DNA from: Takakia lepidozioides | Lineage: Eukaryota; Streptophyta; Takakiopsida; Takakiales; Takakiaceae | NCBI GenBank assembly: GCA_030704615.1 | Contig: CM060732.1 | Span: 59,317,053 to 59,377,052 of the forward strand | Direction of reading: 5' to 3' | DNA length: 60,000 bases | Part shown: positions 1-10,694 of the stretch, one piece after another | Numbering within the stretch: the first letter of the stretch is position 1 | Layout: each line of letters begins with the position of its first letter | The notes under the pieces: model-generated | Seen by the model: the letters and a program-made list of their open reading frames with translations, nothing else | Told to the model about the DNA's origin: nothing | The model's database searches: none | Made by a program: the position numbers and the translations under genes

Positions 1-46
1 CTCTTCCAGGACTTACCAGCCTGGGGAATCCTTATGGCAATTCTAC

Positions 47-592
47 ATGGACATCAAGTTTGCTACTGTTGAGAACATCATTGACCCAGAAGAGAGAGAT
101 CGCATGGTCAAAATGTATTTTCTCCTTGGATTGCCCCCTATTATTCAAAATTGGGCTCAGCGTCGTCATTTTGTCAATGACAAAACTATGTTAGCAGAAA
201 TTAACCTTAAGATGGCTGACTTGGCTCACAGCAAATCAACGCAACATCATGCCAAGTTTCAAGCTCCAATGGGCTCTGAGCTTGGCATGGCTGCAACATC
301 TGTACCTTATGTTTCTCCTGCTATGCATTGCAAAACAGATGACTTCACCTTTCAAGGGTTGGCCAACACAGTAGGCAGTCTTAGTGAGTCTATAGCCACT
401 CAGTTTGCTGCCATGCAGGCTCATCAACAACGTTGGCACCCTTGTCATGCGCAAGGACAAGCAAGTGGCAATAGTAGGGGTCGCACCCAAACTGGTCAAG
501 CATATGAAGGCAATTGTGCTGCATGTTATATCTGTGGGTCCTTGGAGCATTAGACTAAGCATTGTCCAGACAGGGCAGGGTTACTAGAGCTG
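47..592 (+). pseudogene. Retrotransposon gag fragment with broken zinc knuckle
   Basis: The open part (47-553, 168 codons) resembles the C-terminal half of a retrotransposon gag: a helical segment with the motif LGLPPIIQNW, a Gln/Ala-rich linker, then the start of a CCHC knuckle, CYICGSLEH. A stop codon at 551-553 follows the His. The next in-frame codons read TKHC, which would complete Cys-X2-Cys-X4-His-X4-Cys. The nucleocapsid finger is therefore interrupted by a nonsense codon. Gag binds and packages element RNA in cytoplasmic particles; this copy cannot make the full protein. The 5' end lies outside the window. Confidence 0.6.
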
Positions 593-777
593 ATCAAGAA
601 CAGGAAGGCTGCTAGTGGGTTTTCCCCTTCTTTAAACTAGAGAGGAATGGGGCAAGAGGTCCATCATCTATCAACCCTACCTCTCTTGTACCAATTCAAG
701 CTGTTTTATTTACTAACTTTAAAGCCTTGCATTGTCCTCTCAGTAGATAGGCTGCTGACCAGCAGATCAGTCCCCTT

Positions 778-1230
778 ATGGTTCAGTGCTATATCCATGA
801 ACTAAGCTTTCCCTACGTGATTGATACAAGATACACTATATCTGTCATACCTTTCAATGTAGTGAGAATTCTTGGTCTTAAACTAAGCCCTGCCTCAGGA
901 ATTGAGGTTCTGATTGTTGATGGGTCGAGATATGAGCCTTTGGGATTAGTTACTGTGCCCATCAGGATTCACAAGAAAGAGGTGGTGGTGACCTGCATAG
1001 TTACAATTGGGGAACAATTCCTGCTAGGCCTTGAAGGAATGACTGGAGTTGGTGCCACCATCAGCCTGGCAGACTATTCCCTTCGATTTGGCAATGGTGA
1101 AGGACATGAGATCGTGGTCCCCTTGAAAGCAGTAAAGATCAAGGCTAGGTCTGCTATGGCCAATCTATCCAGAGTCGACCATGGTCAAAGAGGTACAACA
1201 AAACTCTCACTCCAACCTCAATTGGAATGA
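778..1230 (+). pseudogene. Retropepsin-like aspartic protease fragment
   Basis: The translation has the shape of a retroviral-type aspartic protease: a beta strand leading to VIDTRYT where the family has DTGAT or DSGAS, then a hydrophobic stretch with VLIVDGSRYEPLG and a second-half strand FLLGLEGM. The catalytic Asp-Thr is present but the following Gly is Arg, which should inactivate the enzyme. The protease would mature the gag-pol polyprotein. A partly overlapping frame (1181-1492) and another (1468-1746) continue downstream with no recognisable reverse transcriptase, so frameshifts or deletions follow. Confidence 0.5.
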
Positions 1231-1596
1231 TTTTTACAAGTTTCAGCCTGATCTTCAACTCTTGTATCAATGGCATGTTCCTAGTGCTGATGGTAAAACA
1301 GGGATTCCCATAGTTGTTCCAAAGAATTCTACCCTGATTCGTGCACCTCTCAACATCACCATCCATGCCATGACCCAAAAAGTGGTCAAATCTGGCCTGG
1401 CCTTCCTCTGTCTAGCTGCTCACTTCCTGAAAGTTGAAGGATGGAGGAGACTAACTGCCTTTAAGCATTGCCTGGTGGCCACAGGTTCATAGATAGGGGA
1501 TATAGGCAAGAATTGAAGATTTTAATTGCTAATCTAGAGCGCTTCCCTGTGACTATTAAGAAAGGGCAGGTCCTAGCTCGCATCACTCACTACTGC

Positions 1597-1611
1597 AAAA
1601 AGGGGGGGGGG
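1597..1611 (+). other. Candidate polypurine tract
   Basis: Five A followed by ten G, just after the decayed protease region of a plus-strand retroelement. A purine run here is where plus-strand DNA priming would start, directly upstream of a 3' LTR. No LTR start (TG) lies immediately after it, so this is a weak call. Confidence 0.3.
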
Positions 1612-2485
1612 TTTCCAACACCCACAGCCCGGCGCGCGCGGCACCGTGCGACCCCACTTATTAGCGATGCCAAGAGGATCGCTATTCAGGGGTCAGTATT
1701 ATACCGATCCCTGAGGGCTCACTATACTGAAATCCCAGCAAAATGAGGATCCCAAAATGACTAAGTCATTGGGACCGACCTCCCTTGGCGTCGCTAATAC
1801 CGCAGGGTTGATTTCCCGTCGGCTTCTTTCTGCGACGCCCCTGCCGTCGGTCCCCATCCGATCCCTCTGGGGTCAGATTAGGGTTTTTTGCCCCCAAACG
1901 ACCTCCGGGCCAACAAAATATATTTTTAACACTGTCTACCGTCGTCCTGGGCGTCACTTTAACGGGGAAATTTGATTATTAAAGTTCTGATTTTGATTTT
2001 TAATTATTTAATTTCAATTTAAAGTCTGATTTCTGAGCAGGAAACCCGTAACCGACCGCTGAATGGACGGACCATTTCCGTAGTACATGGGCCATTTCAA
2101 CACTCCTATGTCGAATATTTATTTTATTTTGAGAATTTCATTTCGATATATGGAATATTCTCAAAGATTGTCGAGCGGCTTTTACTCACCCATCCCTTCG
2201 TTATCCAAGGTAGAAACTCCAAGATAGAAGAGTTGGATATTTCTAAGCATTCAGCCCGCTCAGAACAATCAGTCATGACCTACAGCTAGTGTATCATGGA
2301 AGTGCTTCCTGTTGGTATTTCTTCTTGCCCTCATGTCAGCAAGTTACCTTACTGTTAATATTTAAGTATCAGATTGCTTCAGCAATCCACCAAATTCCAA
2401 TCACTCTTCCCTTCATTCCATAGCTTCCCTCAGGTCTCTCTACATAGTGTGCGTATGGAATATGTATCAGATTAAGTTATATCAA
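1612..2485. other. No gene seen; possible LTR sequence of the upstream retroelement
   Basis: No coding frame with recognisable content. The start is GC-rich (1620-1900) and the rest AT-rich (1960-2200). The position after the purine tract suggests 3' LTR sequence, but no second copy is visible in the window to prove it. Confidence 0.25.
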
Positions 2486-2489
2486 GTAT

Positions 2490-2885
2490 CAGGTCGAAGC
2501 CATGGTGTCACTAATCTGCTCTACAGTATAACTCTACAGCTTGCATGAATCAAGCATCAACAGTTCGTGACTCCTCCTTCACTACGCTCTCCATTCCTCA
2601 GCTCCAGATCGTCCTCCCCTTCCCGATGGCCAAGTCGTGCTGCAAGAAGTCCCCTCTCCCCATTGCTACCCTGCTTTTTCTACCCGCATGCTATTCTAAC
2701 TGCCTAACCAACTAACTGTCATCCAGATAGAATACACGTTCCCGCTGCCGATGTCATTCCCACACAGTCATTCCCTGCTATGGTAACCGTTCCCTGCAAA
2801 TGCTGTGACGGGCTATGCCCAACTGTGTCGGCTGTGACTGGCAATGTTGAGCTGTGTCGAGCTGTGTCGAGCTGTGACTGGAGAG
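2490..2885 (-). repeat. LTR-like repeat, copy 1 (flanks the minus-strand gypsy element)
   Basis: This block is a diverged direct repeat of 9150-9560. Shared stretches in the same order include CAGCTTGCATGAA, a segment reading CTACCCGCA-GCTATTCTAAC, and ACACGTTCC followed by GATGTCRTTCCCACA. Both copies end in irregular CTGTG-type repeats. Lying on either side of a minus-strand gag-pol, they are best read as remains of its LTRs. Exact ends and TG..CA termini were not found. Confidence 0.5.
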
Positions 2886-3990
2886 ATGACTCCGTCCGAA
2901 GCCGGCGTAACTAAGAGCCACTTCACCTCGCGGCTACTGCCCCCTTTCGAGGGTGGGCCCTATGAAACTAGAGGGTGCCCGGGGGGCACCCAACAACCAA
3001 AGGAGAAAGGGTGTCCGAGGGTACCTAAGAGATAGCAGATAGACTGGATTCAAGCTGCCTTTTGTTAGTGTTAATAGCAGTGAGAGAGCGTATTGCCGTC
3101 AGATGGATTGCTTTAAAGCATTTGTGTATGGGGGAGAAAGGGATTTTGAGGTTTTCGTGAAGAGCAGAGATGCTGGCATTGTGGATGCCGCCTCTGGTGC
3201 CGGCGGTAATGACAGTTAGGGGGCCCGTGGACCAGCCACGCCGGCGTATTGCGAGGATGAGCGGGGCGTATTTTTGACGTTTTTCTAGAGTGGAAGAGCT
3301 GGGGTAGCGGTCATTACAGTATGTGTAAGCCTGTGGGGCTTGCAAGTATCGAGTGAGAGAAAATGCACTCTCAATTCGTCCGTCCTTGCGCCACTACGTG
3401 AGAAGTAAAGCGAGCGTATAATCCGTTACATCTGCCATAGCTACAAAGCTAGTGCTTTGATTGCCCCTCCCGTCGAGACACTGGCTATTCGGAGCCACCC
3501 CGACTCTCCGCTCATAACACTTCCAATTTCTTGTTCTTGTTTCTTGGAGGGAACCACCTGCATGAAATTCTCACTCCTGATTGGCTGTTGCCTGCTTAGG
3601 TAACTTCTTAATTCCACCCCCCTCCGTGGACATTCCCACCTGGAGTGTCCAGTAGGACAACACATGTGGCATAAGTCCCTCTTTTCTGTACTCGGAAAGG
3701 GTTATGTTACCCCTGCCCTGAATGCATTAATGGGCCCACAATTAGTTTTAGTTGATGTACCGGGTAGGTACTTTGACGGCCCGATTTGTCCTCTTGCATG
3801 ATGAGACCCACTCTTGCAATCTATGCACTGCGGTGTGCTTCGCCTTAGTGGCCACGTGTCCGTTTTTAGACATGCCCCCGACTCCCCCTCTCCGCGTGGC
3901 ATATTCTCCGAGTTTGACTTCCAAACTTCTTCTTCACTTGACGGCCATTTTTTTGACGTTAACCCGCGTCCACCTGTCACTGACCCAATG
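2886..3990. other. No gene seen
   Basis: Mixed sequence between the LTR-like repeat and the CTGTG array. The open frames have no recognisable protein content. It is probably part of the 3' non-coding region or of a nested insertion in the minus-strand retroelement. Confidence 0.3.
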
Positions 3991-3999
3991 GACTGTGTA

Positions 4000-4312
4000 A
4001 CCCGCATGGGCTGTGTTGGGCTGTGACAGGCTGTGTCTAACTGTGGTGAACTGTGATAGGCTGTGTGGCACTGTGATGGGCTGTGATAAGCCGTGTCACG
4101 CTGTGATGGGTTGTGATAAGCTGTGTCACGCTGTGATGGGCTGTGATAGGCTGTGTCACGTTGTGATGGGCTGTGATAAGCTGTGTCACGCTGTGATGGG
4201 CTCTGATAGGCTATGTCACGCTGTGATGGGCTGCGATAAGCCATGTCACGTTGTTATGGGCTGTGATAGGCTGTGTGACACTGTGATGGGTTGTGATAGC
4301 TATGCGAACACC
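4000..4312. repeat. CTGTG minisatellite, 30-bp period built from 10-bp subunits
   Basis: About ten units of roughly 30 bp, each made of three 10-bp words of the type CTGTGATGGG / CTGTGATAAG / CTGTGTCACG. The period is divisible by three, so one strand reads as a long repetitive frame (AYHSPSQRDT-type decapeptide) that should not be taken for a gene. The same CTGTG words occur irregularly at 2800-2885 and 9440-9590 inside the LTR-like repeats, so the array probably grew from retroelement sequence. Confidence 0.85.
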
Positions 4313-4553
4313 TGTACTTCCCGCCCTGGTCATACACGCTCGGCTTAGCGACAAGTGCTCCATACTCCGTTGGTATCAGTGGCGCAGCCTATGACTGTTT
4401 TTGTGTTTTAACATGCAAATCGTGCTGCAATGGTTTGTCATGGATACCATTGTATCCCTTCAACTTATTGGCATTGACTCTTCCCAACATTTCTTTGTTA
4501 ATGGTTTGTAACATGGCGGTGTTATTATCATACATCTTCTGTATGACATAAGG

Positions 4554-5333
4554 TCATTTCCATTGTGATTTAAGCTTAGAAGCTTTAATCTTCCCCTTCT
4601 TCTGCAACCATAGTACCAAATCTCCCGTCTTAAAAGTCTTTAATTTACCTTCATCAAACTGATCCTTCATCTTCATCTGAATTCTGGTCATGTTATCAGC
4701 TGCATCAGCACGTACTTCTTCCACATGGTATAATTCATGTTTCCTGACCTTAATTGAATCTTCCAATTCCATTCTTCTTCCCCATTCAGTTCTCATGGTA
4801 GGTAACAAGAATTCCACTGGAAGTAAAGCTTCCATACCATAAACTAATTGGAATGGTGTATACTTAGTGGTGACTTTATATGAAGTCTTGTATGACCACA
4901 AAGTTGTCAGCAGCTTTGTATCCCAATCTGTTATGTTTGCATTGACTATCTTAGCCAAGATAGTACATAGTATTTTGTTGGTAGCCTCTGCCTGCCCATT
5001 ACCCTGTGGGTAATAAGTTGTACTCTTCCTATGCACAATCATGAACTCTTTAGTCAATAGTTCTATGGTCTCATTAATGAAGTGACTTCCCTGGTCACTG
5101 ATAGATTCCAGGGGACAGCCAAATCGTGTAAGTATGTTCTCATACAAGAACCTTGCTGTGGACTTAGTTGTGTTGTCCATCAGAGCTTTAGCTTCCACCC
5201 ACTTTGTAGTATAATCAGTGGCTGTGATTATATACTTGTTCTGTGTATTCTTGGCTGGTGGGTTAATTGGTCCAACAAAGTCTAGTCCCCATTTCTGAAA
5301 TGGTTCAGTAGGCATCGTAGGATGCAAAGCCAT
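4554..5333 (-). pseudogene. Gypsy integrase catalytic core
   Basis: The minus-strand frame has the retroviral integrase core (DDE). The first Asp lies in KWGLDFVGP, the second in SISDQGSHF, and the Glu in GNGQAEATNK about 35 residues later. These are followed by the usual C-terminal stretch YGMEALLPVEF and a chromatin/DNA-binding tail GDLVLW. Integrase joins element cDNA to host DNA in the nucleus. The core is intact as a 259-codon frame but has lost its link to the zinc-binding domain through a stop near 5340, so it is scored as part of a dead polyprotein. Confidence 0.8.
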
Positions 5334-5345
5334 CTTCCCATATCT

Positions 5346-6152
5346 CTACAATGGTCCTAGCCTCTGACACTTGTCACAACTCTTCCAATACTTGTGTACA
5401 TCTTTGAACAAAGTAGGCCACCAGTAACCTGCAAGTAGTATCTTTCTACTGGTAGTCTCTTCCCCAAAATGACCTCCAGCCACTCCTTTATGAACTTCCT
5501 CCAAAACTTTATTTACTTCATGGTGATACAAGCATCGTTTAAGTACTCCATCAGGTCCTAGCTTATACATTCTGCCCCCTACCATAGTATAAGGTAAAGC
5601 CTTGATAGTGATTCTCTTCCTCTGCTCCTTTCCATAACTAGGTGGGCACTGACCATGAGTAAGGTAGTATCTGATTGGCCACTGCCAATCTAACCAGTCA
5701 TCTGCACTTCCCTGCGCCTCCACCGCAAATAAACTCGCATCAGGTAATTGGTCATCTACTCCTATGGCGGGCTCTCCTGTTGATAGGCGTGACAAGTGAT
5801 CTGCCATAAGATGCAAACGGCCAGGCTTGTAAACAACTTCGAACTCAAACTCGTGCAAGATTATTAACCACCTTGCTATCCTTCCACTTATCAAAGGTTT
5901 GTTCACCAGATATATCAGAGCCTGGTGATCCACATAAAACATAAACTTTCTTCCCAATAGGTAATGCTTGAATTTCTTGACTACATAAATCATTGCCAGT
6001 GCTTCTCTTTCAGTTGTGCTATAGTTCCTTTCAGCACTATTCATCAACCTGCTAGCATAGTACACAGGTGAATCTATATTTCCTGTAACATTTTGGGCTA
6101 ACACTGCTCCCAACGCTTCTCCTGAGGCATCACAGTGAACATGAAATACTAC
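5346..6152 (-). pseudogene. Gypsy RNase H and integrase zinc-binding domain
   Basis: The N-terminal part reads HCDASGEALGAVLAQ, YYASRLMNSAERNYSTTERE and YVDHQALIYL, the RNase H domain of Ty3/gypsy pol (catalytic Asp in CDAS, Glu in TERE, Asp in VDHQ). The chromodomain-free linker PGRLHLMADHLSR follows. The C-terminal part has the HHCC zinc finger of integrase: HHEVNK... H, then CDKCQRLG. A stop at 6153-6155 separates it in frame from the RT end. It degrades RNA in the RNA:DNA hybrid during reverse transcription. Confidence 0.8.
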
Positions 6153-6155
6153 GTG

Positions 6156-6404
6156 CTAGTGAGGGTTAATCAACACAGGTGTAGTTGTTACTGACAATGT
6201 AAGTTCCTCAAAAGCCTGTTGACATTCAGCTGTCCATGCAAACACTGCATCTTTCTTCAGAAGCTTGCTCAATGATGCTGCTATTTCTCCCTCTCTTTCT
6301 TCATAGAAATGTGGTGGGTAACTGCTTGTTTCACCCTCAATTGGTGTTGCTGTCACTACACCACAACAGATACCTTTTAAACAACTTAGGCCTTCCAGTT
6401 GCAT
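6156..6404 (-). pseudogene. C-terminal remnant of gypsy reverse transcriptase
   Basis: Only the end of the RT connection region is present: SKLLKKDAVFAWTAECQQAF followed by EELTLSVTTTPVL, the conserved junction between RT thumb and RNase H in Ty3/gypsy pol. The RT palm with its YxDD motif is absent. The upstream part of the frame is unrelated low-information sequence. An in-frame TAG directly after NPH joins on to the RNase H frame. Confidence 0.7.
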
Positions 6405-6467
6405 CTCTGCAACCTGCTCCCACTCTGGGTGTGCAGCGAACAGGGTAGCTTCCTGCTCCTCATCAAG

Positions 6468-7445
6468 TCATCCCCTCCAGTCATACTCCCTGACCCCTCG
6501 TGGCCTTCTCGTAGTAGGTAGTCTACTAGATTTCTTAGTGGTGATTTGTATCTTGTGCATCCCATCATGCACAGTTAGTAACTGGGAATTCCAGTCATGG
6601 AATACCCTAGCATGTTTCAGCCACGGTCGACCCATCAATGAGGAGTAAGCTTCCATGACTTCATCCATTTTCAACAGAGTTACTGTGATCATAAAGATCA
6701 TGTTTTGAATCTGTATCTTAACTCCTCTTATCAATCCCAATGGTTGTACACTTCTTTGATCTGCCATTGTTACTGTAAATGGGGCTGGTTTCATGTTACT
6801 TAGACCAAGCTTCTGCCTTAATTGGTCTGTCATGATATTCACTCCAGAGCCTCCATCTATCAGTACATCAGTTAGTTCTGTGCTTCCAATTCTCAATTGG
6901 ATTACTGGCATAGAATCATCAAAGTCCATGACTGTTTCTCGCCCTTCCGGCTTCACACTATAACTGGTCACCTTGCTGTTCAGGTCTGTGTTCCCTGTCA
7001 CATGTGCAATTCGATTGATTGCTTGATACAGCCTGTGTCTACAATAAGGTGCCACAGCCAATAGCTGTCCAATGGTAATCTCCGCTTTGGACTGGCATGT
7101 TACTTCAGCCAAAGTCCCTTCATTACTCTGCATTTCTGAAGCTTCTTTCTTCCCTTCATCCTCACTCACTTCCTCTTCTCTTTCAGAATTAGAGGAATCT
7201 GCCATAGGAATATCAGTACTCTTCTGCATTTCCTTTATGGTATCTGCCACTTCCTTGTGCAGTTCCTTCTCATCTCTCCAAGCCTCATCATCTTCAAGCA
7301 CATCACTGCCATCTTCATTATCATCACCTTCCTCATCTACTGGAGGTATTATTTTGGCTTTGCTTCTGGTTACTATCATTGTACTTACTTCTGGTACAAC
7401 ACATGGCCTAACCATGTGAGCTGCCACCACTGGCCCCTCATTCAC
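6468..7445 (-). pseudogene. Gypsy protease region
   Basis: The frame starts with an acidic, Ser/Glu-rich spacer (EEGDDNEDGSD, SNSEREEEVSEDEG) and ends in a retropepsin-like domain. The active site reads LIDGGSGVNIM, the D-G-G-S form frequent in plant gypsy elements, followed by QPLGLIRGVKIQI and YSSLMGRPWLKHARV. It would cleave the gag-pol precursor. The frame continues only to 6468, where the reverse transcriptase should begin. Confidence 0.7.
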
Positions 7446-7458
7446 AGAAGCTCTAATC

Positions 7459-8073
7459 TCATTCTAGTGTCTGATCCAGAATGGACGCTGCCTTGCAATG
7501 TCCTGCCTGATTACAATAGTAACACAGTTCTTCCCCGTTAGGTCCTCGCCCTTGGTCTGTTCTGGGATTGTTTCTGTAATCCTGATTCCCTGGCTGGTAA
7601 TTCCCCCTTGGATTACCCTGATAGTTGCCTCTGGAATTTCCTTGGTAATTCCCTCTTGGATTACCTCTCCCTTCCATGCCATTGTTATAACCACCAGGCC
7701 TACCATAGTGGTCCTGATCACTGTTTCTTCTTGGCTGGGGCTGCACTTGATGCACCCTTACTTGCCTAGGTTCTCTTGCTGCTGTCCTTTTGTTGTAGTA
7801 ACAATTCTCAGTAGAATGGTTATCCATTTTACAGATAGTACAGTGTTTCTCCTTTATGTGGCATTCAGTGGTGGTATGGCCTTCATTTTGGCATTTTGCA
7901 CACCAAACGCCCTTCCTCCAATGTGTTGCAGCCTCTGTGGCATATTTCTTCAAGATTTCTTCTAATCTTTTCTCATAATTATCCCTCTTCAACTTTTCCT
8001 TCCTCTTACTCTTCCTCTTAAGCTCTTGCTCTTCTTCCTCATCTGACTCATCCTCAGAGTCCTCATCATCCAT
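7459..8073 (-). pseudogene. Gypsy nucleocapsid segment with CCHC knuckles
   Basis: After an acidic and then Lys/Glu-rich coiled segment there are two perfect CCHC knuckles, CAKCQNEGHTTTEC and CTICKMDNHSTENC, and a third partial one, CYYCNQAGH. Between the second and third lies a Gly/Asn/Arg-rich stretch with repeated GNYQGNPRGNY-type units. This is the RNA-binding part of gag. Stops separate it from the upstream capsid-like segment at 8379-9140. Confidence 0.75.
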
Positions 8074-8378
8074 TTTCTCCTCCTGAGCATTCCCAACTGC
8101 TCAATTATGTACGCTATTTCAAATGCCCTCCACTGTATTATGGGGTAACATATCCACTTTCTTTTGCAACTCTGGTCTTAGTCCACTCACAAACCAAGTC
8201 TTCTATAAACCTGGTGCTGGTACAGCAGCCAGCTTTTTCATCATCAATTCCATCTTTTCCATATACTCCTCAACAGTTTCATGCTTCTTGCTTTAACTGT
8301 TGTAAACTTCCATACACTTCATCCTCAGTTTACTTGTCCTGAACCTATTTCGGAATGTTGTATTCAAGCCATTCCAGG

Positions 8379-9140
8379 TTAGAAAATGATTATCAGGGAA
8401 TCTTGCATACCATTCACTTGTTTTTTCTTTATAAGTGAACAAGGAAACAGTCTCATCTTGGCATCATTGCCATTCTCATTGTTCACAATACACATGTGCT
8501 CAAATTGGCTAATGTGTACATCATGATCCCCTTTTCCTGAATATATTGGAAAAGGTGGTTTTGCCCGTGTTGGTTGTAACGCCATCTGTGGCCCTACCCC
8601 CTGCCCAGTGACAGGTGCTGGTCCCCTTGCTAGTGGTGGTCCTTGAGGACCTGTGGTAGTTGTGGTGGAACTTCCACCAAGTGCTGGCCCCTGAGCACTC
8701 CCTGCTACTGGCCCCACTATATTCACAGTATTCCCAGCTCCAGTTGCACTACTTCCCACACTCCCTGTCCCCCCAGAGCCAGATCCAGGCTGCCCGCGTG
8801 ATCCCCTTGAGCCGACAGCTTCGTTGGCCTGTGATCCAAGTGCTCCACTTGATCCAGGTCCAACGGGTTGGGATGTCCTGGTTGTAGTCTCAACCTCAGC
8901 TGTTGGATCTACTTCTTCATACTCTTCCTCTTCCAATTTCTTCTCTCTGTTTTCATCTTCCAAGTTCTGCCCTTGGGTTTCTTCTTCTTCACTCATGTAA
9001 CTCAATTGCAATGGTGTTGGAGAGTCTGAACTCTCCATTGGCTCTGCCACATCCTCTCCTCCTTCTTCGTCTTCCGTTTCAGAAACTGGAGTTCCTGCTT
9101 TTGGTGTTCCATGCCAACTCTTATCAAAGATTTCTGTCAA
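8379..9140 (-). pseudogene. Gypsy gag N-terminal segment
   Basis: A 253-codon frame: an acidic start (ETEDEEGGEDVAEP), a long Gly/Ser/Thr/Pro-rich low-complexity middle, then PPFPIYSGKGDHDVHISQFEHMC. The last piece is the typical beginning of a retrotransposon gag capsid domain (FSGKGDED.HIDQFEH type). The capsid reading breaks off near 8400; remnants continue in other frames to 8080. It is recognised from that short conserved motif and from its place upstream of the knuckles. Confidence 0.65.
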
Positions 9141-9149
9141 ATCATGCCT

Positions 9150-9590
9150 ATGCCATGGTGTCTCTATTCTACCCTACTGTATAATTTTACAGCTTGCATG
9201 AACTAAGCCTCATTCAAGTCATCATCTCCTCTTCACTGTTTCCGCTCTCGGTTACGTCTCTTCCTCTCCTGAACAAGTCGCCCCACTCCAGAAGTGATCC
9301 CCTTCATGTTGTCACTCTGCCTAATCTACCCGCAAGCTATTCTAACCACCTAACTAACTAACCGTTACCCCTGAAGTAACACGTTCCCTCTGCAGATGTC
9401 GTTCCCACATAGTCGTTCCTTGTCAATGATAACTGTTCCCCATGTACTGTGACAAGCTGTGTCAAGCTTTGACTGGCTGTGTAAAGCTGTGTCGGAATGT
9501 GACTGGCTGTGCGAAGCTATGTCGGGCTATGTGAAGCTGTGTCTGGCTGTGATAGACTGTGACGGGCTGTGTAACCCCCCTAAAGCCTGC
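9150..9590 (-). repeat. LTR-like repeat, copy 2
   Basis: Direct repeat of 2490-2885, located just upstream (in minus-strand sense) of the gypsy gag, as a 5' LTR should be. It has the same internal words and also runs into CTGTG-type irregular repeats (9440-9590). Divergence from copy 1 is substantial, so the insertion is old or the two copies come from different insertions. Confidence 0.5.
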
Positions 9591-9716
9591 TCCTGCCACC
9601 CCTAAGGCTCATGTTGGTCTCAGTCTGCGCAAAAATTAAGGGTACCCCACAGAACCCGTAAAAGCGTTTAAGTCCCAAGCAGCCCTCTAACAACCACCCA
9701 CAAGTGCACCAATGGC

Positions 9717-10044
9717 TTTGTGGATGAGCTTCTTGGATTGTTGCGCAAAAGTTTTTTGTCGAAACAAAATTCTCTGCCGAAAACTAATTATGAAGCTAGA
9801 ACTATGATTGCGAAGATGGGATTGCAGTACACCCAGATCCATGCCTGCGAGAAAGGCTGTGTACTCTTCCGTGGGGAGAATGAAAAGCAGAATTTTTCCC
9901 GGAGTGCAAGACGTCGCGTTACATTCCTGGTCGTGGGACTGTAACCAGAAAAATACTACGACATTTCCCTGTCATCCCAAGGTTGAAACGCATGTATCGA
10001 TGCAAATCAATCGTGCACCTTATGACATGACACTTCAGACATAA
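9717..10044 (+). pseudogene. Tnp2 N-terminal segment
   Basis: The frame ELLGLLRKSFLSKQNSLPKT then NYEARTMIAKMGLQYTQIHACEKGCVLFRGE matches the Tnp2 signature just before the catalytic domain (LP.SYYEAK, LGL.Y..IHAC...C.L). A frameshift near 9940 moves the reading to an overlapping frame ending at 10044. It is the zinc-ribbon-like lead-in to the transposase. Confidence 0.7.
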
Positions 10045-10057
10045 GAGTCAGGATGGA

Positions 10058-10555
10058 TTGGTTCGACATCCAGCTGATAACAAAGCCTGGGCCCACGTTG
10101 ACTCCACATTTGCGGATTTTGCTTCAGAACCACGAAATGTACGATTTGGATTAGCCTTAGATGGAGTAAATCCATACAGTGCTCAATCCACGAGTTGGAG
10201 CACATGGCCCATCCTGTTGGTCAACTATAATTTGCCTCCATGGTTGATGACAAAGAAGTTTTTCGTCATGTTAGCACTCCTTATCCCTGGAAATGAGTCT
10301 GTTACATCTGCGAACATTGATGTGTATTTGATGCCCCTAGTAGAGGAACTACAGGAATTGTGGAGAGGCATCATAGCTTATGATGTTTCCCAAGCTCTCC
10401 AACAACGCCAATTCTTGCTACGGGCATTGCTGCTATGGTCAATCCATGATTACCCTGCATATGGCTTGCTCGCGGGTCAGGTTACTAAAGGTTATGTTGG
10501 TTGTCCAGCCTCCACAAACGCATACGGGAACACAAATAAAGAAACGTGCAATTGA
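10058..10555 (+). pseudogene. Tnp2 transposase catalytic core (transposase_21)
   Basis: The 165-codon frame begins RHPADNKAWAHVDSTFADFA and continues with EPRNVRFGLALDGVNPYS, STSWSTWPILLVNYNLPPWL, a segment with IDVYLMPLVEELQELW, and WSIHDYPAYGLLAGQVTKGY, all hallmarks of CACTA Tnp2. Acidic catalytic residues are expected in HVDSTF, LALDG and WSIHDYPAYG. The frame ends in a stop shortly after the CPAST motif, where the family has a CPxC zinc knuckle. The enzyme would cut the transposon ends; this copy is split from its C-terminal domains. Confidence 0.85.
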
Positions 10556-10694
10556 CCTGATTGCATGGATAGCAGTAGGGGGGAAACCAGATACGCCATC
10601 AGACCCTTCCAAATCTCACGGAGTGAAGCGATTATCAATCTTATATGCCTTGCCTTACTAGGAGGGCCTCCTCATACGACATACGTTTGATGCT

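Larger units (their letters stand above)
1..1612 (+). mobile_element. Decayed LTR retrotransposon, gag-protease part
   Basis: A plus-strand retroelement enters from the left edge. It gives a gag segment, a broken zinc knuckle and a retropepsin-like segment in different frames, and ends at an A5G10 purine tract that could be the polypurine tract before a 3' LTR. No reverse transcriptase or integrase follows, so the element is internally deleted or a short non-autonomous derivative. Its orientation is opposite to the larger gypsy element at 4.5-9.1 kb, so the two are separate insertions. Assignment to Ty3/gypsy rather than another LTR family is inference. Confidence 0.6.
4554..9140 (-). mobile_element. 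Ty3/gypsy retrotransposon, minus strand, RT largely deleted
   Basis: Reading the minus strand, the order is gag (9140-8379), CCHC nucleocapsid (8073-7459), aspartic protease (7445-6468), the very end of reverse transcriptase (6404-6156), RNase H plus integrase zinc domain (6152-5346) and integrase core (5333-4554). Protease - RT - RNase H - integrase is the Ty3/gypsy order. The palm of the reverse transcriptase is missing, since protease is followed almost at once by the RT/RNase H junction. In-frame stops separate the segments, so this is a dead copy. Confidence 0.8.

Noticed and set aside
3702-4244. Long minus-strand frame with SPSQRDTAYH decapeptides
   Set aside because: It is the translation of a 30-bp tandem DNA repeat; the period divisible by three keeps it open.
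4013-4348. Plus-strand frame with MGCDKLCHAV repeats
   Set aside because: Same tandem repeat read on the other strand; no family resemblance.
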